A stretch of 64,000 nt of DNA from Chondrilla cf. caribensis (Eukaryota; Porifera; Demospongiae; Chondrillida; Chondrillidae), in the NCBI GenBank assembly GCA_964020155.1, contig OZ026561.1, forward strand, positions 1,952,047 to 2,016,046, in the 5' to 3' direction. Positions within the stretch are counted from its first letter, which is position 1. Every line of letters begins with the position of its first letter. The notes under the pieces are model-generated. The model saw only the letters and a list, made by a program, of their open reading frames with translations. It was not told the origin of the DNA and ran no database searches. This document shows positions 35,161 through 49,687 of the stretch, in pieces. The position numbers were made by a program, and so were the translations under genes.

Positions 35161-38100
35161 AGTCAATGTCAAAGGAGATGGGATTCCTTGGACCTCATAG
35201 AAATCTCTCTGGTTGTGCCACAGTATATACTGTATTCCCAAGAGTTGAAAGATACTAATAACAGTAGTCAATTCATAATAAAAATCTTATTTTTACGTAC
35301 ACAAACTATGTATATATGTACATAGACTCCAAACCTTTCTTGTAGCAGGCACATGTATTTACTCTGCTATAAAATCATGATACCAATTCACCCATGCAAT
35401 AATTATTAATTTTGAAACACATTCAGGGTTTGGAGTTGATATCCTGTGGTTTTACGACAGTGAGAATGCATCACAGTGATAATGGCTTGCACTAAATTTG
35501 ACAATTGAGTGTGTCTATGAATTATGCCACCAAATTGTTTTCTGAATGTTTTATTGCATAGTACATCCATCTGTGACAAAAACATTTTTCTGTGTTATTA
35601 TTTTTCAGCCTATATATTGCTGCTAATTCATGAGCAACTAAATAAATCTATAAAATACCATCATTGTGCACAGACCGCAGACATTTCCAAGGTCTTTTGT
35701 CTGATACAGAGTCAACATTATGTAACTTACATGAGATCATGCATAATAATAATAATTATAATTTACCAAGCTAGACAATAAAGCTCATAATGAATAATTT
35801 GTTCCACAAACTGCACACTTGTGATTTCTTTGTTGTTTCATTTAATATTTTTGTCCAAAAAATTGAAAAAGATAACCACAACATAACCATAGCCTCAAAA
35901 GTGATGAGCACCACGAATCAGTCCTTCTGAATAAAAATGTGGTATATTATATGAAAATAGATTTTTTGTTTTTGCATCCAGCTGATGGAATGCATTAAAA
36001 ATAACCAATACAGAGGTAAGGTAATTATCTTTTTGCTCTTTTCTACTGTCCGTCACATTCCTATTGTAAAGCTATTGAAATTCCCTGTGTTTGCATAGGG
36101 CTATTACATCATTGCTGATTAATAGATTAAAGCTTACAGCAATTGTAATACTTTGACAGTGGAGCTAAAATATGTAGCATAGTCACTAGTGTGTTTTTGC
36201 CAGCCACCTTGTCTCTGCACTTTATCACCAATCAATGACTCTACAGACTACAATCTCATCTTGCTGGGTTGCTTTGGGGGATGTGAAAACAAAGGAAGTT
36301 GGACAGGGACATGCAGTTTCAACTTGGACGGTTTGATTTCATATCCAGTGAATGCTCAATAATCCGTGTTCAAAGAATTTGGTGGATTACTGAGTTTGGC
36401 GGATTAACCGGATAATCATTGGTACTTGTACATTGTATTGTTACTGGGAAATTGTGGCAGATTAAAATGTTTGGTGGATAAAGTGGTGGCAAATTAACTT
36501 TGAACTACTACTAAAATCATGGATATGGCATAGTGAGGAATTCATCAAAACTCAACCATCCAATCATGAACAGTAATATAAATTCTAAATTTTTTGTGTT
36601 TCAACCTCAGCCATCTTTTCATCACAATGGATACTAATAATAATATTAGTTGTGTTTACCTCATAATATGTGTGGGAGCACATAATATTATTATTATTAT
36701 TAGCTAGCTACCATGCATCACTAAGATATCTTCAAGGGAATCTACTGGGACTTGAGACTGAGCCAAGGATATACTTGTAGCTGTACAGAGGTGAAAAAAA
36801 TGTGATGATCAAACCCTTGAGCACTACATATAGTCAGAAAATTATCACTTTATCTTATGTACACGGGTCAGATAGTAGATATTCTAGATTTGTTGCATAA
36901 TATAGTGTATTCCACAAACCATGGTTAACAACAGAAAAGTTGCTCCGGTTAAAAACTATGAGTACTTGGAACCAAAAACCAACATAATACCTGACTTCCT
37001 CTGGGCATTTCAGTCTGATGCAAGTGTTTAGTGACATGTCATCATGTTACCCAAATAAGATTACAAAATAATTGATAATGAGCAAGCATCTGAAGTCATA
37101 ACCTGAACATGTGTGCCCACGTTGTGGTAAGGCAAGAATGTAAACAGGATGGCACTAACTTAATATTAGATTACACCGACATATTTTTAACAGAAGGGGG
37201 AGTTCGCTACCATAAAAAGGCACCGGAAACCACAAATCTCCCCTATGGTATCCATGCCATAAAAGTGAAGGGTATTTTCTGATAAGGTATAATGAAGCTA
37301 TAGTGTATTTTAGATTAGTCAGTACATGCATTTTACCACCTATAGTGACAAATTGATTATTGTAAAGATAGGCCCTTGGAAAAAGAAATTGAAATTTTAT
37401 CCTGCTGTGGAATACTTACACAGGCACTATCATGAAGGATTCATGCATGCATACAAATTATTTCAAGTGGATCTTCTCTGTGAAAGGTTATTCAAAGCTA
37501 TTGGTGTACCATGTTGTTATTCCTTTCATAATTAAAGAAACATACTAAATGTGTTAATGACACATATTTAATATACCCTTTGAAGCAAGTATATCTATGC
37601 ATAAACTGTATTAATTTATGCATACCACTATACTGTTTTGCTGTGTGTGTATCACTAGGGATATCATGTCTCTGTGAGGACTAGTACCATCCTGTAAATT
37701 CATTGAAGTCAGCTTGTCAGATCAGCATGCATGCACAGAGTTGGAGAAGCCCTATGTATGAAAGGCTCCGAACAGACTAAACGGAAGACTGGCAAGTCAT
37801 AGTGGTTGATCCATTCCCAAACAACAGAGCACTGTGGTGACAAAAGAATTCATCATTGCTATGGATTTGTCATGATAGGACAGTGTAATGTCTACTTTAT
37901 ATCCATAATGTTGAAAATGATTTTGTGAGACCCATGTATTCATATTACAATTATTAAATTACTCACTGGAACAATGAGGACCTACGTAGTGCAACCATTT
38001 CCTTCATAATTTCAACTATTTTCACTTTACAAACTTGAGAGGATCATGCAATTTCAAAAAGATAGATATCTCATAGGTTTTCAAGGAATTAAAACGATGC

Positions 38101-38627
38101 AAAGTTAAACTAAAGCAAATAGTAAATGCAGAAGATATCTGGAGTCCTTCAAAACATACAGGCAATTTCTCATACTATTTTCTCACATAACAACCATTTT
38201 TGACTTACTAACTATTGGCATTACACCATTATATAAAACATGATACATAATACATTGTATAGTAGAGCACAAGTAATGGAGTCATTAGCAATCAATTTGA
38301 AAGGAGGTGAATTGCGTGTCTCCAGTTGCAAAATTGTTGTTCTTCACATGTTATCGAAGTAAATGCTATTAGAAGTACCCTGCTATCCCATTGAATAATG
38401 TAATAATATCCACTATACTATTATTATAATAAGTAGTGTACAGTACTATAGTATAATACCATAAGCCAATATCTAGTCCTATGTATAATATACTATTAGT
38501 TAAATTGATGTTGATATTCATTGTCATGAATATTGGCTATAGTCCATGAATATAATTACATGTTACTTGTTCTAACCTGCCCATGTCATTGTGGTTTTCT
38601 CACCGGAACTGTACTAGTGTAAAGGCT
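35161..38627. other. Spacer and 5' flank of gene C
   Basis: No gene seen. To about 36098 it is unique AT-rich sequence. From 36099 (agggctattacatcatt) it aligns almost continuously with window positions 1-2622, so the duplicated unit of gene C starts at or before 36099 and extends at least 2.6 kb upstream of the ATG. Small indels distinguish the two copies. Confidence 0.7.
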
Positions 38628-38635
38628 ATAAATGT
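38628..38635 (+). promoter_or_regulatory. TATA box of gene C
   Basis: TATAAATG lies 73 bases before the ATG at 38701, in the same conserved block as in A and B. The extra distance comes from short insertions in the leader. Confidence 0.55.
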
Positions 38636-38700
38636 AGCTGGTTTGTTAGGAATACAAGTCTTAGAGCAAGATTTTCATCTTGAAGAGTCTGATTGATAAT

Positions 38701-41700
38701 ATGAAACATAGCTTCATTTTGCTGTCACTATGTTTCTTGCTATCCTTTTTAGTGGCAAGTGAAGGTGATTCTTCATAGGAATGTATATCACAATGGCCTG
38801 CAGTCCAGTTTCATCTCTGTACATTACTAATCACTTATATTTTACTTCTTCACTTCCATTTTAGGGGCAAACTGTTCATGTCCATTGCCTCCCTCCTATG
38901 GATACATCACCAGTTGCTCTGAATCTGTCTCTCCGGGGTATATGATTAGCTATTACTGTGGTAAAGGACATATTATTGTTGGAAACAAGACTAGAACTTG
39001 TCAAGAAAATGGTAACTGGACAGGAAATGCCCCAACCTGTGTTCAAGGTAAATAAGTAATTACAATAATATACTTGTATGAGTGGGATAAAATCCTCATT
39101 CTTTGAGTGACTTCTCTCCTTTACAATAATATTGAAGACAATGACTTAGTTGATACATATTAATAATAATAATACAGTCCATTTTGCCCAGAAAAAACTT
39201 GAAAGGCAAATACAATCCGTGCTTCTTATCTGAGGTACTTACCCTCAGTACGTACTGGTTGACATAGTGTACATGAGTTGGGAGTGAATGCATGAAGTTC
39301 ATGTATTAACAGAGTGTGTTTATTAAACCTCGTAATTACCAATTTGTGATGTAATAGTAGGTTCAGTGATTTCCCTAGGATTGGATATGTTTATTACTAC
39401 TTACTTCCAAGAGGGCAGTATGACATATAAAAATTAATGTTGATTGAGTGCTGAGCATAAGAGAACTCTAGAATATGTCATACTGCCCAGCTCTCTGTCT
39501 CCATTGCATAGAATCCATCAATATAATCAATATACGTAATACCAATATTATTATTATTGTATCTGTTAAATTTGGGTTTCTGCATTGACAGCAAAACTAA
39601 ACATTACAGATTAATTGCTGTAGAATGGTTCTGTTAATATCTATGGTAACAGATGCCATTAATATTTAACTAGATTCTGAATTAATATTGAAGTGATTAT
39701 GTTATTCTATGTACCTCATCCACTCACTTTACCTAATGGTATTACTCACTGCACTAATCATAAATATTGCTAACTGCAAGAGCTGCTATTGTAATTATTG
39801 ATTGAGTTTTGTATATGCAGGTTGTCCATGCCCAAATATACAAAATGGATACACTTCTTCCTGCTCTACATACCGAAGATTCTATAGCTTTATATACTAC
39901 TACTGTAACAATGGATACAGTCGTGTTGGTGGTAGTTCTGGATCATGCCGGTCTGATGGTTCCTGGTCATCAAGACCAATGTGTGTGAGAGGTTGGTGTG
40001 ATGATACATGACCTGATTCTTTATACACGTAACCTCATTTGCTAATAGTGACTGTGCATGTGTACGTACTGTAGGTACCCCATGTCAGTGTCCACCTGCT
40101 CCAGCTAATGGTAGAACATCGTATTGTTCTCGAACTGTCAGGATTGGTGCAAGACTCAGTTATTATTGTAACAGTGGGTACTATCGTGTAGGAAGTTGGT
40201 ACAGGACATGTTTGGTTTCTGGAAACTGGACTGATGCACCCACTTGTCAAAGAAGTTTGTTACAAGACATAATAATTGTATCTTGTGTTTATGGAGTGCA
40301 CCATGTATGGTTCTTCATGATCTGTACTTTCAATATTATCATAGGTCCGCTATGTCAGTGTCCACCTGCTCCTGCTAATGGTAGAACATCCTCATGTTCT
40401 GGAACAGTTAGAGCTGGTACAAGACTTAATTACTATTGTAACAGTGGTTTCTACCTAACGGGAAGAAGTTACAGGACATGTTTGTCTTCCGGTAGTTATG
40501 CTCGTTGGACTACTACTCCCACTTGTGAAAGAGGTCTAGTTGGATTTGTATGTGTAGTGTGTTTTACCTTAATTTACTCACTAATATTCTTGTGGTATAC
40601 AGCGGAACCCTGTCCCTGTCCATCACCACCAAGCAATGGTTCCACAAACTGTAATGAATCTCATCTTGCTGGTACTGGTAGCAGAGTGACATACACCTGT
40701 AACAGTGGTTACACCCTATCAGGAAGTAGCTATAGGACATGTCAAGCCAGTGGCAATTGGTCAGGAACAACACCAACCTGTGTGCTAGGTGAAATATTCC
40801 ACTGCATGCTTAAACACTATGTGTGTAATATAATTTGGTGTTCAATTCAATATCATATTGTAGGATGCAAATGCCCAACTGCTCCATCCAATGGATATAC
40901 AAGATATTGTACTCGTACTGATCCTGTTGGATCTGGTGTGAGCTACTCCTGCAATAGTGGATATACTCGTATTGGTAGTTTTTATAGATATTGTCAGCGT
41001 GGTGGCTACTGGAGTGGAACTCAGCCCCTTTGCCAAAAGAGTGAGTACACAACTATAATTATTTGTTATGACTGATTTGATTTGGCAAATTGCATGATAT
41101 TCAATGTAATTCTGACGAGCAAGAAATTAAAGACATGAGGGGCATCAAATCAGATTGAATCTTCATTAGATACACTTTATGGTGACTTGAAAGAATACTA
41201 CATGCTAGGTGCAACTATCGATAGTGTTGAAAAGTACAGGATACATGTTACATGCAAGGTTCAGATTGAGCAGGTTAATTACATACATCATGCAACTTGG
41301 CAACTAACATTTAGTATGGGTTACATTCGCATTTTTAGCCCTAGTAGATTATGTATAGAACACAGGACTGGTACCCATAGAATTGACCAGGCAAAGTACT
41401 ACACAACTGTAATAATCAGAGATATTAAGAGATGTCTGCAATAAATTCATGGACCATTCAGAAAATGCCATCCCTCCAAACAGAGATATAGGCACAATTT
41501 CCACAACTCATATGACACTATTTTAACACCCCAATCAGATATTATTAATATTGCACAAGGAGACATACACCTTGATTTACAACACATATATGTTCTTGTA
41601 GCCATGCCATTGACAAAGATATTCTATGGCTGGTTAATCTCATTGAACCTACTCATTTGTAATATGACATTGTATGTGTGTAGCATAGTACACAGTTCAT

Positions 41701-44700
41701 TGTCATTCATAATGTTCACTTCGAATTTGATGACCATTATCTCATCCCCATAGATACCTGTACATGTCCTCCATTTCCATCTAATGGTCGTACTAGCTAT
41801 TGTGTAGGGACTATATCTGCTAGACGTTCTATTGATTACTACTGTGATAGTGGATATGGCCTCGTTGGAAGTGATTTCACAAGGACATGTCAGTATGGTG
41901 GTAATTGGAATGGAAGTGCTCCTGTTTGCTTAAAAAGTGAGTTAGCCAGTACGTTAATGCAGAATTACACCATGAATTTACATGACATTCACATATTGCA
42001 GAAACATGCAAATTTGATGCAATGTTGATCCACCTACAGTCAAACCCACTATAGCATCAACCTTGGTTCCTATTGCTTCTGCTGTTAAATAAAAAATTAC
42101 CATAAATGTGCATATATCTGTACCTATGATACATGCTGTCATAGAGTGAAGTTTGTGAAAAGTGCTGTTGTAAATTGAAGAAGTTTTATTGAATGTACAT
42201 AATAATATTATGACTAATACACAGAAAACTAATAATAATAATATTGCAAGAATAAAATAAATCACCAAAATAATGTGCAGTGGATTTATACCATGAGAGT
42301 GCCATGTGACCTGGCATTCTCCCTTAAAAATAGCCTTGTATGCCAGTTTGATTTTTTTAATTAAATAGCAGATCTCTCTGTACAATCTGTCTGAGTACAA
42401 AGAAATTTTGATTTGCCAAATTCCTGTAATAATTTTTCAATTCCATCTCATAGTTATGGATTGTCCATGTCTTTCAAAGCCTGCTAATGGAGCATTACTG
42501 TCCAACTGTTCTGAACATCAGTCCTTTGGCTCCTATTTATACTTTTCCTGTGATCCTGGCTTTTACCAGTCTAGTGGTGATACTACCAGAAGGTGTTCAC
42601 CTGGTGGGATTTGGAGTGGAAGTGATCTAACTTGTGAGAAAGGTCAGATGGCAGAATAGTATTTTTTCATCAGACTTTACTGTGTGATGAAAAATATTAT
42701 GTATGCACTCCATTTATACAGTAAGGTTGTCAGTGATTACTTCATTTGTGTTTCAAATACATACTGTAAATAAGGGTACACATCATTTATCACCATGATG
42801 CTAACATATTAACTTGCCTTCATTGTACTTAGTAACCTCTTGTTCCTGTCCTCCTGCTCCAACCAATGGATCAAGGAACTGTAGTGGAAGCAATGAAGTA
42901 GCTGCTTATAGTCGCTTGTATTATAAGTGTAACAGTGGATATCATGTTGTTGGTGATGAGTACAGAACATGTCATCCTAGTGGGAATTGGACTGGAAGTG
43001 ATCCATTCTGTATTGAAGGTATTCATCTTAGGTGCAATTATTTGTAATGAAGGTATAAATTAGTAAAATTATATAATATTATTAATTCTGGTTTCAAACT
43101 TTTACCTTAGGACATAAATGTGGCACTTTGGAAATTAAGTACTGCAGAAATATGATCCCTATCACATTTTCCGATATTAAATGTTATTAATTAAAGGCCC
43201 ACCAATATTCTCCAATTAGACTAGGTGTTAATTTCAATTATGGGCAATTTTCTTATCATCACCCTTCCTACAAACTTACAATGAAGATATGTGAAACTCC
43301 AGCTCTGTATATGCGAGTTTAAAAAGAGGCTTCGATTGGAAGAAGGTTTTGATTGCTATGAAAGGATAATATTTCAGAAAATGTTATCTTCAACACTAGC
43401 AGTAAAATGTAATGGTTGGAATTTCAGGGCCTGGAAACTTGGGAGCAGAATTGATCCAGATTACTTATAAAGTCTGCAGAATCATCATTAATGCTCTTGT
43501 TTATTTATTAGATATTCCGTGCGAATGTCCACTGCCACCTAACTATGGTCACACTAGTACATGCCCTGGTTCTGTATCTGCTGGTTATAAACTCACTTAC
43601 TACTGCAATGATGGTATAAGAGTCTTGGCTGGTGATCAGAGCAGAACTTGTCAAGGAAATGGCAACTGGACAGGAAGTGATCCATCATGTGTTCGAGGTA
43701 CGTAGAGTAGTGAAGTTATAAAATGGAATTGATAAGTAATTGAGAAAAGTAATTATTATCAACAAAAGTATTTTACCACTTGCTAAATATAATATTTCCA
43801 CCAGGTTGTCTATGTCCCCCTCCTCCCGAGAATGGTTACACTAGTTCTTGTTCTGTGTACCTTGTGTATCAATCATACTACTGGTCCAGTCGTGGCTATA
43901 TACGATACTATTGCAACAACACCTATACTCTGCATGGAGGTAGTTCTCGTCGAAGATGTCAGAGTGATGGTACCTGGTTCGGAACTGCTCCTTCATGTAT
44001 TAAAATTGAAAGTAAGTAAAATTAATAATTATAAAATGTATATTTACATGCATTGTTACAGAAATATTCTATGCATAAGAATATTATGTGTAATAACAAA
44101 TTATGCTGGCAGTGGATGACATTTTCCTCTGTGAAATGCACCTGGCTAAGATACATTACAAAGCACCAGATACGTAAGTTAATCATTTTGAATGAATACC
44201 TTTTCAAACCTCTTCAATGAAGAAAAATATTATTTACACATAGACTTAAGACAGCTCATGTTCAACTCTGTCATGACCAGAATTATAGCAATACTGAATT
44301 TGTATTATTTTTACTGCTGTGACAGTCATTTATTATGCCCTAACATAGCAAACATCCCTGTATTTGTTGTTTTACATTAATTTTAATGTTGTTCTAAGCT
44401 TTACTCGAGTCTTAGTTAGTCTGGTACATATTTAACGGATCAACAATTGAATCTCTTTTTTGATTATCTACACTTTTTTCATCTATAATTCTTTGCGTCT
44501 CTTTGAACCTAACACACGTTATCTTCAATACTGTTGAACAACCCTCCAAACCCCTAGGTACCCCTTGTCAGTGTCCACCTGCCCCAGCTAATGGTAGAAC
44601 ATCCTTATGTTCTGGAACAGCCAATGTTGGTTCTAACCTTTATTACTATTGTAACAGTGGGTACATTCGAGCTGGAAGTAGTTATGCTAGATGTCTCATT

Positions 44701-46926
44701 TTTGGCAACTGGACTAAAGCACCTACCTGTGAGAAAGGTGAGTCATGTAATACTATCACTGGTTTAAACAAAACATGCATATATTATATTTTCTTTCCTA
44801 TATTCCTAATGCTATGTGCATTGGTACATTGGAGGTTCTTATTTTCGTGAAACGTACATGTTAAAGTCCATTTTATCATGGTATACATATTGTAACAGTA
44901 TACTAATTTAGATAACAAAGAGATAATTCAAAATAATCATGAATACCATAAACAAATGAACTACAATATATATTGTTGGTGCTAGCTGAATAATACAGGA
45001 ATTGCCCTTATATATCTCCTTCCAAAAGAATCAAACAAATGGCCAGCTTGTTATAGTGCAGAAACTAGACACAAAGATGAATCACAGTACATACTATCTC
45101 AATTGGACTGTAGAGTGGTATCCAGTCCTAGGACTGGATACTCGAAATTTCATCCAGCAATATCACCCCTGTTACCATGGCAACAGAAGATGAATATGTA
45201 TAATACTATATAATATATACGCTAAGTGCTTTTTGTCCCATTTTAGCTACAGTCCTCTCATTTGGTGTGAACAGGGGCATCTAATTACACACCATCCTAT
45301 AGTTGATTAATACATTATAAGTAATAGTTACAGTATTGTAATAATAATAGAACAGGTTGGAAGGAAATTACTTGCTCAGTCGGTGTGTTTTTTCTGGCAC
45401 CTCAGTCAAACCATGTCCCTGTCCATCATCACCTACCAATGGCTACACCAACTGCAATGGATCTCATCTTGCTGGTTATGGAAGCAGAGTGACATACTCC
45501 TGTAACAGTGGTTACACACTATCAGGAAGTAGTTATGTAAGAAGCTGTACAAGAACTGGGAATTGGACAGGAATGGATCCGACATGTGAGAAAGGTTAGG
45601 AGAATATGATATTGAGACTGAAGTGACACGTAATATAGTGTTATAGCAAAACAAACTTGTGTCACCATTGTTCCTTTGTACTACAGGTCATTGTGAATGC
45701 CCTCCTGTCCCTGTGAATGGTCTGATAACTAATTGTCATGGTGCACCTAGAGTTGGCACTGTGATTTCCTATCATTGTATCGGAGGGTACATAATGGAAG
45801 GGAATGGTAGTAGAGTGTGTCATCCAGGAGGGAACTGGACTGGAATTGATCCCATCTGTCTTGGTCAGTTTGTTGTTTTAAAGTAGTTGTTTTAGATACA
45901 GCATGAAGATAGACTCATTATAGTCTTATCCAATATCATAGAATTTCATCTATGCCTATATATAATAGATGGCATGCTTAATTCTGTTTTTCAAAGAATG
46001 AGTCATTTGCATTAAATACATCATGCAGGGGGCCACTCCCATTGCACTCCAATTATTTGGGCATCTATTTTGGTCATAAGAAACGTTGATGATTGAAGCC
46101 TCAATTCGCACCCCAAATTGTAATTCTTACACACTTGCCTAATAATTTGGAGAATGTAGATTTTCATTATTCTTTACAGGCCGCCAGTTAAAATCAAAAC
46201 ACTACCTAGAAATTTGTAAGCTACATATGTATAAACAGAAAGGATGCTTTAGATTCAAAATTTAATGTACAATGCTCAGTTGAGCTATGCCACCTCGCAC
46301 TGTTTTTTAAACTGCATATATATTATTGAATCAGTGAATATGCTATTTACCACCTGTATGAATGTACAAATTTCAATCATCATCCAGACTACATTACACC
46401 TTTTGCTCTGCAGTGCCCCGCAATCTTTGTGCCAACAATGAATTATTATTTTCAGAACACCGGCCCCAACATATCTGAGTGCATTGTCAGATTTAGGCTT
46501 GTATGCAAGTATAATCAATTAAAACCAGTTGCTACCATGACCATGTAGTTTTATGAATGCACTCAGAGAATCAAACTGAATTACATGTAATTTAATCAAA
46601 TTTTTGCAGGATCCCAATCAAGTGAATCTCCAAATAGTTCTTCAGCTGTAGGTATTGATGTTTTCTTTGGAGTGTGCATTTTCATCATTTTTCTCATTAT
46701 GATATGTGCCCTATTGGGGGTGATTGCATGGTTTGTGAGAAGGCGAAGTCAGAAACTTCAGAACGGAGCAGAGCCCATCACCTTTTCTTCACTCCAAGAA
46801 GTTGATCAAAAAACTTATCAGAAAGTGGATGCTTTCAATCCAACTCCATCACACACAGAAAAGAAAGAATGTGAAAATGATGAGGAGTGCAGTGAAGTGC
46901 TCCAATGTGCAGAAAATGACATATAA
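38701..46926 (+). CDS. Gene C: type I transmembrane receptor with 14 CCP/sushi domains
   Basis: Sixteen phase-1 exons: 38701-38764 (signal peptide), CCPs at 38865-39047, 39821-39991, 40075-40254, 40345-40533, 40603-40788, 40864-41040, 41754-41936, 42454-42642, 42833-43018, 43512-43697, 43805-44011, 44558-44737, 45406-45594 and 45687-45863, and 46610-46926 (stalk, helix, tail). Total 2964 bases, 987 residues. All CCPs keep six cysteines. The last exon lacks the first bases of the stalk found in A and B (acceptor directly before GATCCCAATC), which removes two residues but keeps the frame. CCP 10 has one extra residue (NDGIRVL). The tail has QKTYQKVDAF as in gene B, against [10 protein letters not shown] in A. 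No disabling change was seen. Role and partner are as for gene A: membrane-anchored extracellular recognition, ligand unknown. Confidence 0.9.
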
Positions 46927-47185
46927 GCTTCACTGTAGAATATACAGTTACTGTAGTATCATTTTATAGTGCATCATGATGAAGCCTGGATATTACATAG
47001 ACTCCATATAGAATCCACATAATATACAATCTCATGTAATCACTTTTTCTTATGATAAGACAAGTGAAAATTATGAAACTTATACTATCATAATTATTCT
47101 GTAATAAGAGATCCCATCCATTAAAGTTGAAAACATTCATACAAAAGAACTAGTCAATATATTATGCAGTTAGATAGCTACAATA

Positions 47186-47763
47186 TCTTCGAGCCATTAG
47201 GCGAGGCGAGTAATCGTGGTGCGCCATCTCGCAATGCGTTTGTATGTATATATATGTCTAAATACTATCCGTCCTATGTACTGTATATCCGTCCCAATAA
47301 TATGATTAGCGATGCCTCGATCGATTGCGCAATAGGTAAGATGGTGCAGCTGATTAGTCAAAACTTTCTTTGGGCAGCGAAAACAGGTTCGCTGTTTAAA
47401 GACTTTCCAAGACTTTCGATGGATATCTGCTCGAAGAACTGAGACTGCGAGTGAATGAAACGTAAGTGCCCTATTCGTCTGTTTTGTGTAAACCAGTCAA
47501 CCACGAGATCGTCCACGTCACCTCATAACACGCTCATACTCCCTGTCCAGCGGGACGGACTAATCGAGACTGAACGCTTCGACGGGCTGGCAATTTACGC
47601 ACGAAGAAGTGGCATGTTGGCCAAAATACCAAAATCTGTTCGTCCGGAACAATGAAGTACGTGGGCTAACCTCGATCAGACGCCCCCATCGAACGGAACC
47701 TAATAACCTCACTAAACCGCTCGGTAAAAACACGGCGTAAGAGAGGCTCAATGTATGGCCTAG
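47186..47763. mobile_element. CpG-rich insertion, possibly Helitron-like
   Basis: The hairpin found intact after genes A and B is split here by about 578 bases whose CpG content is visibly higher than the flanks. The insert begins TCTTCGAGCC after an A and ends GGCCTAG before a T. The 5'-TC...CTAG-3' ends between A and T fit a Helitron, but only a weak 4-bp stem (AGGC/GCCT) lies near the 3' end, so the class is uncertain. The insertion itself is well supported by the paralogous empty sites. Confidence 0.4.
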
Positions 47764-48884
47764 TATAGTCATGATTTTATTATGGTAACTATCCAGGAAT
47801 TCAGTCATCACATCATCATGCTGTGTGAAATGGTGGATCAATCTCGGATTATTACCTTACTAGTTGCCATGTGGTCTACATAGAACTTCTATTGAAATGT
47901 ACATGCAAGAGTGTGTACTATTATTGAGCTTATTAGGGTGGTCATGTGAACACTGATAAAAATCATAAACTTGTTCGCCAATAGGTCTACAGCCCCTCCA
48001 AGAGTACACTTGGATAGGACAGACCCACTTCTTGTCTCTATTATAATTATTACAATGATGTCATGTGGTCTTATGATGTCATAATAATTGAAAATGGAGG
48101 TGATGTCTATGCTACATGAGACTACTCTAAGAGGGTTTGCATACATCAGTATGAGCTGTTATGTGTCACACAGACACAGAAGAGGCTGTCGTGACCAGCA
48201 AACATTATAAAATTTATAACAAGGTCTATTTTATACATCTGAGATGGTGTGTACTTCACAGTATATGAGTTGGATATAGACACTGGGCAACTCATGGTTA
48301 CCAGGAACAGGATGAATAATCAGGTGTCCGCCAGGTCTATATAGCACCTATATTGCAATGGAAATTGTACATGGAAATCTATGTATGTGAAGTAATATTA
48401 TGTTCTGTGGACTCTGGTAAGCTTTGTGACCTGGAACAGCAGACTTTGACTAACATCAGATCTGTAGCACCTCCTGAAGGGTGTACATGCCTTTGCATTC
48501 AAGCTATGATGCATCAAATGGACACTGGAGGGGCCATGGTGTCCAGGAAAAAAAGGCATTTTCTAGCTGGTAACCATGAGGTCCATAGTACATCAAAATA
48601 GGTGTGCGTGCTTCTATATTTGTCCTGTTACATATAATATGGACACTGGGAATTTTCCAGTGATCAAGTACACAATTTAAGTTAGGAGAAGCCATTATAC
48701 TGTCAAATATCATTGAAAATTGGAAAGTAGTGGAAAGTCGCCACAAGGTCTATAGTACCACCTTGGTATTGTTCATACAAAAGTATTATGTACGTATTAT
48801 TATATATTATGTATGATATAGAGCCTAGGTGACCGACAGCACAACACAACTTGTTGGCCAAATTCAGGTCTGTAGCACCTCCTG

Positions 48885-49687
48885 CAGTGCTGAAAATAAC
48901 TATTTGTCTATGTTAGGACACATGTCCAACCAAATTCAATTTTGGTCGGACGCTTGAATAATATGGTCGGACGTTATTTTTGACAACTGTGAACACGTCT
49001 TTAATATCACTGATCATAAAAATTAGTGCAAAGTAAACATAAAAGACAGCAATACAGGAATACTAAATAAAGCAATGGTTACTGCAACACAATAGGGTCA
49101 TCATGATCGCGTGGGTTCATCCATAGGCGACTCCTAGGCCTGCAGCTCTTCTTTGCTCTTTCTTAAGCTGCAGCATGGCGTGTGTGTGCTGATCCGACTG
49201 AGCGTGATCCTTAACGTTGCTCGTACGAACTGAATCTGCACCGACGATCCATCGATCGCTGAAATTGCATCGATCCATGATGCTCGCCTTAAACTTGCTG
49301 CAGACTGAGCACTTCTAGCGCTTAAATATCCTCTTCCCACCGTCTAAAATCGTGTCGCAGTCGAACCACGATACGGTGCGATGCTTGCGATCCTAGTCCG
49401 TCACAGTGCGTCACTTCTTGAAGGTTTTCGTAAAGTAAAAGCTCGCTTACGCGCAGGTTCGTCCTCAGACGCTTGAGAAGCACCTCTTTTCATCCTAGTA
49501 CCGTCCACTGAAACGTTTCACACTTCGTTCGATTGTCTCTTTGTTGTTAACTAGCGACGGTTCTCAAAACGTGTGTTGGCGATCAGCCATTTTGTTCGGA
49601 CAAGATGGCCGACTGTTAACTGGAATGTCGCACCAACGAATATTTGCACGGAAAATGACCGAGGACCGACTGCTATTTTCAGCACTG
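48885..49687. mobile_element. hAT-like DNA transposon with inverted ends and target duplication
   Basis: The ends are CAGTGCTGAAAATA and its inverse TATTTTCAGCACTG. The direct duplication CTCCTG flanks them at 48879-48884 and 49688-49693. The empty site is seen in the related repeat near 24170 (GTAGCACCTCCTGGAGG), which fixes the borders exactly. The 803-base element is CpG-rich. It holds a relic minus-strand frame with a transposase-type zinc finger but no full transposase, so it must be non-autonomous. CAGTG ends suit the hAT superfamily; the 6-base duplication is shorter than the usual eight. Confidence 0.75.
49117..49360 (-). pseudogene. Relic of a transposase N-terminal zinc finger
   Basis: On the minus strand a frame reads ILDGGKRIFKR, stop, KCSVCSKFKASI and then ...NVKDHAQSDQHTHAM, ending at a stop at 49117-49119. 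CxxC followed ~40 residues later by DHxxSxxH is the layout of the zinc finger seen at the start of many hAT-type transposases and their domesticated relatives. An internal stop just before the first Cys and the lack of downstream catalytic domain show it is broken. It lies wholly inside the 803-base element. Confidence 0.5.

Noticed and set aside
49134..49340. Independent 68-codon gene on the minus strand
   Set aside because: It overlaps, in another frame, the zinc-finger relic inside the 803-base transposon.
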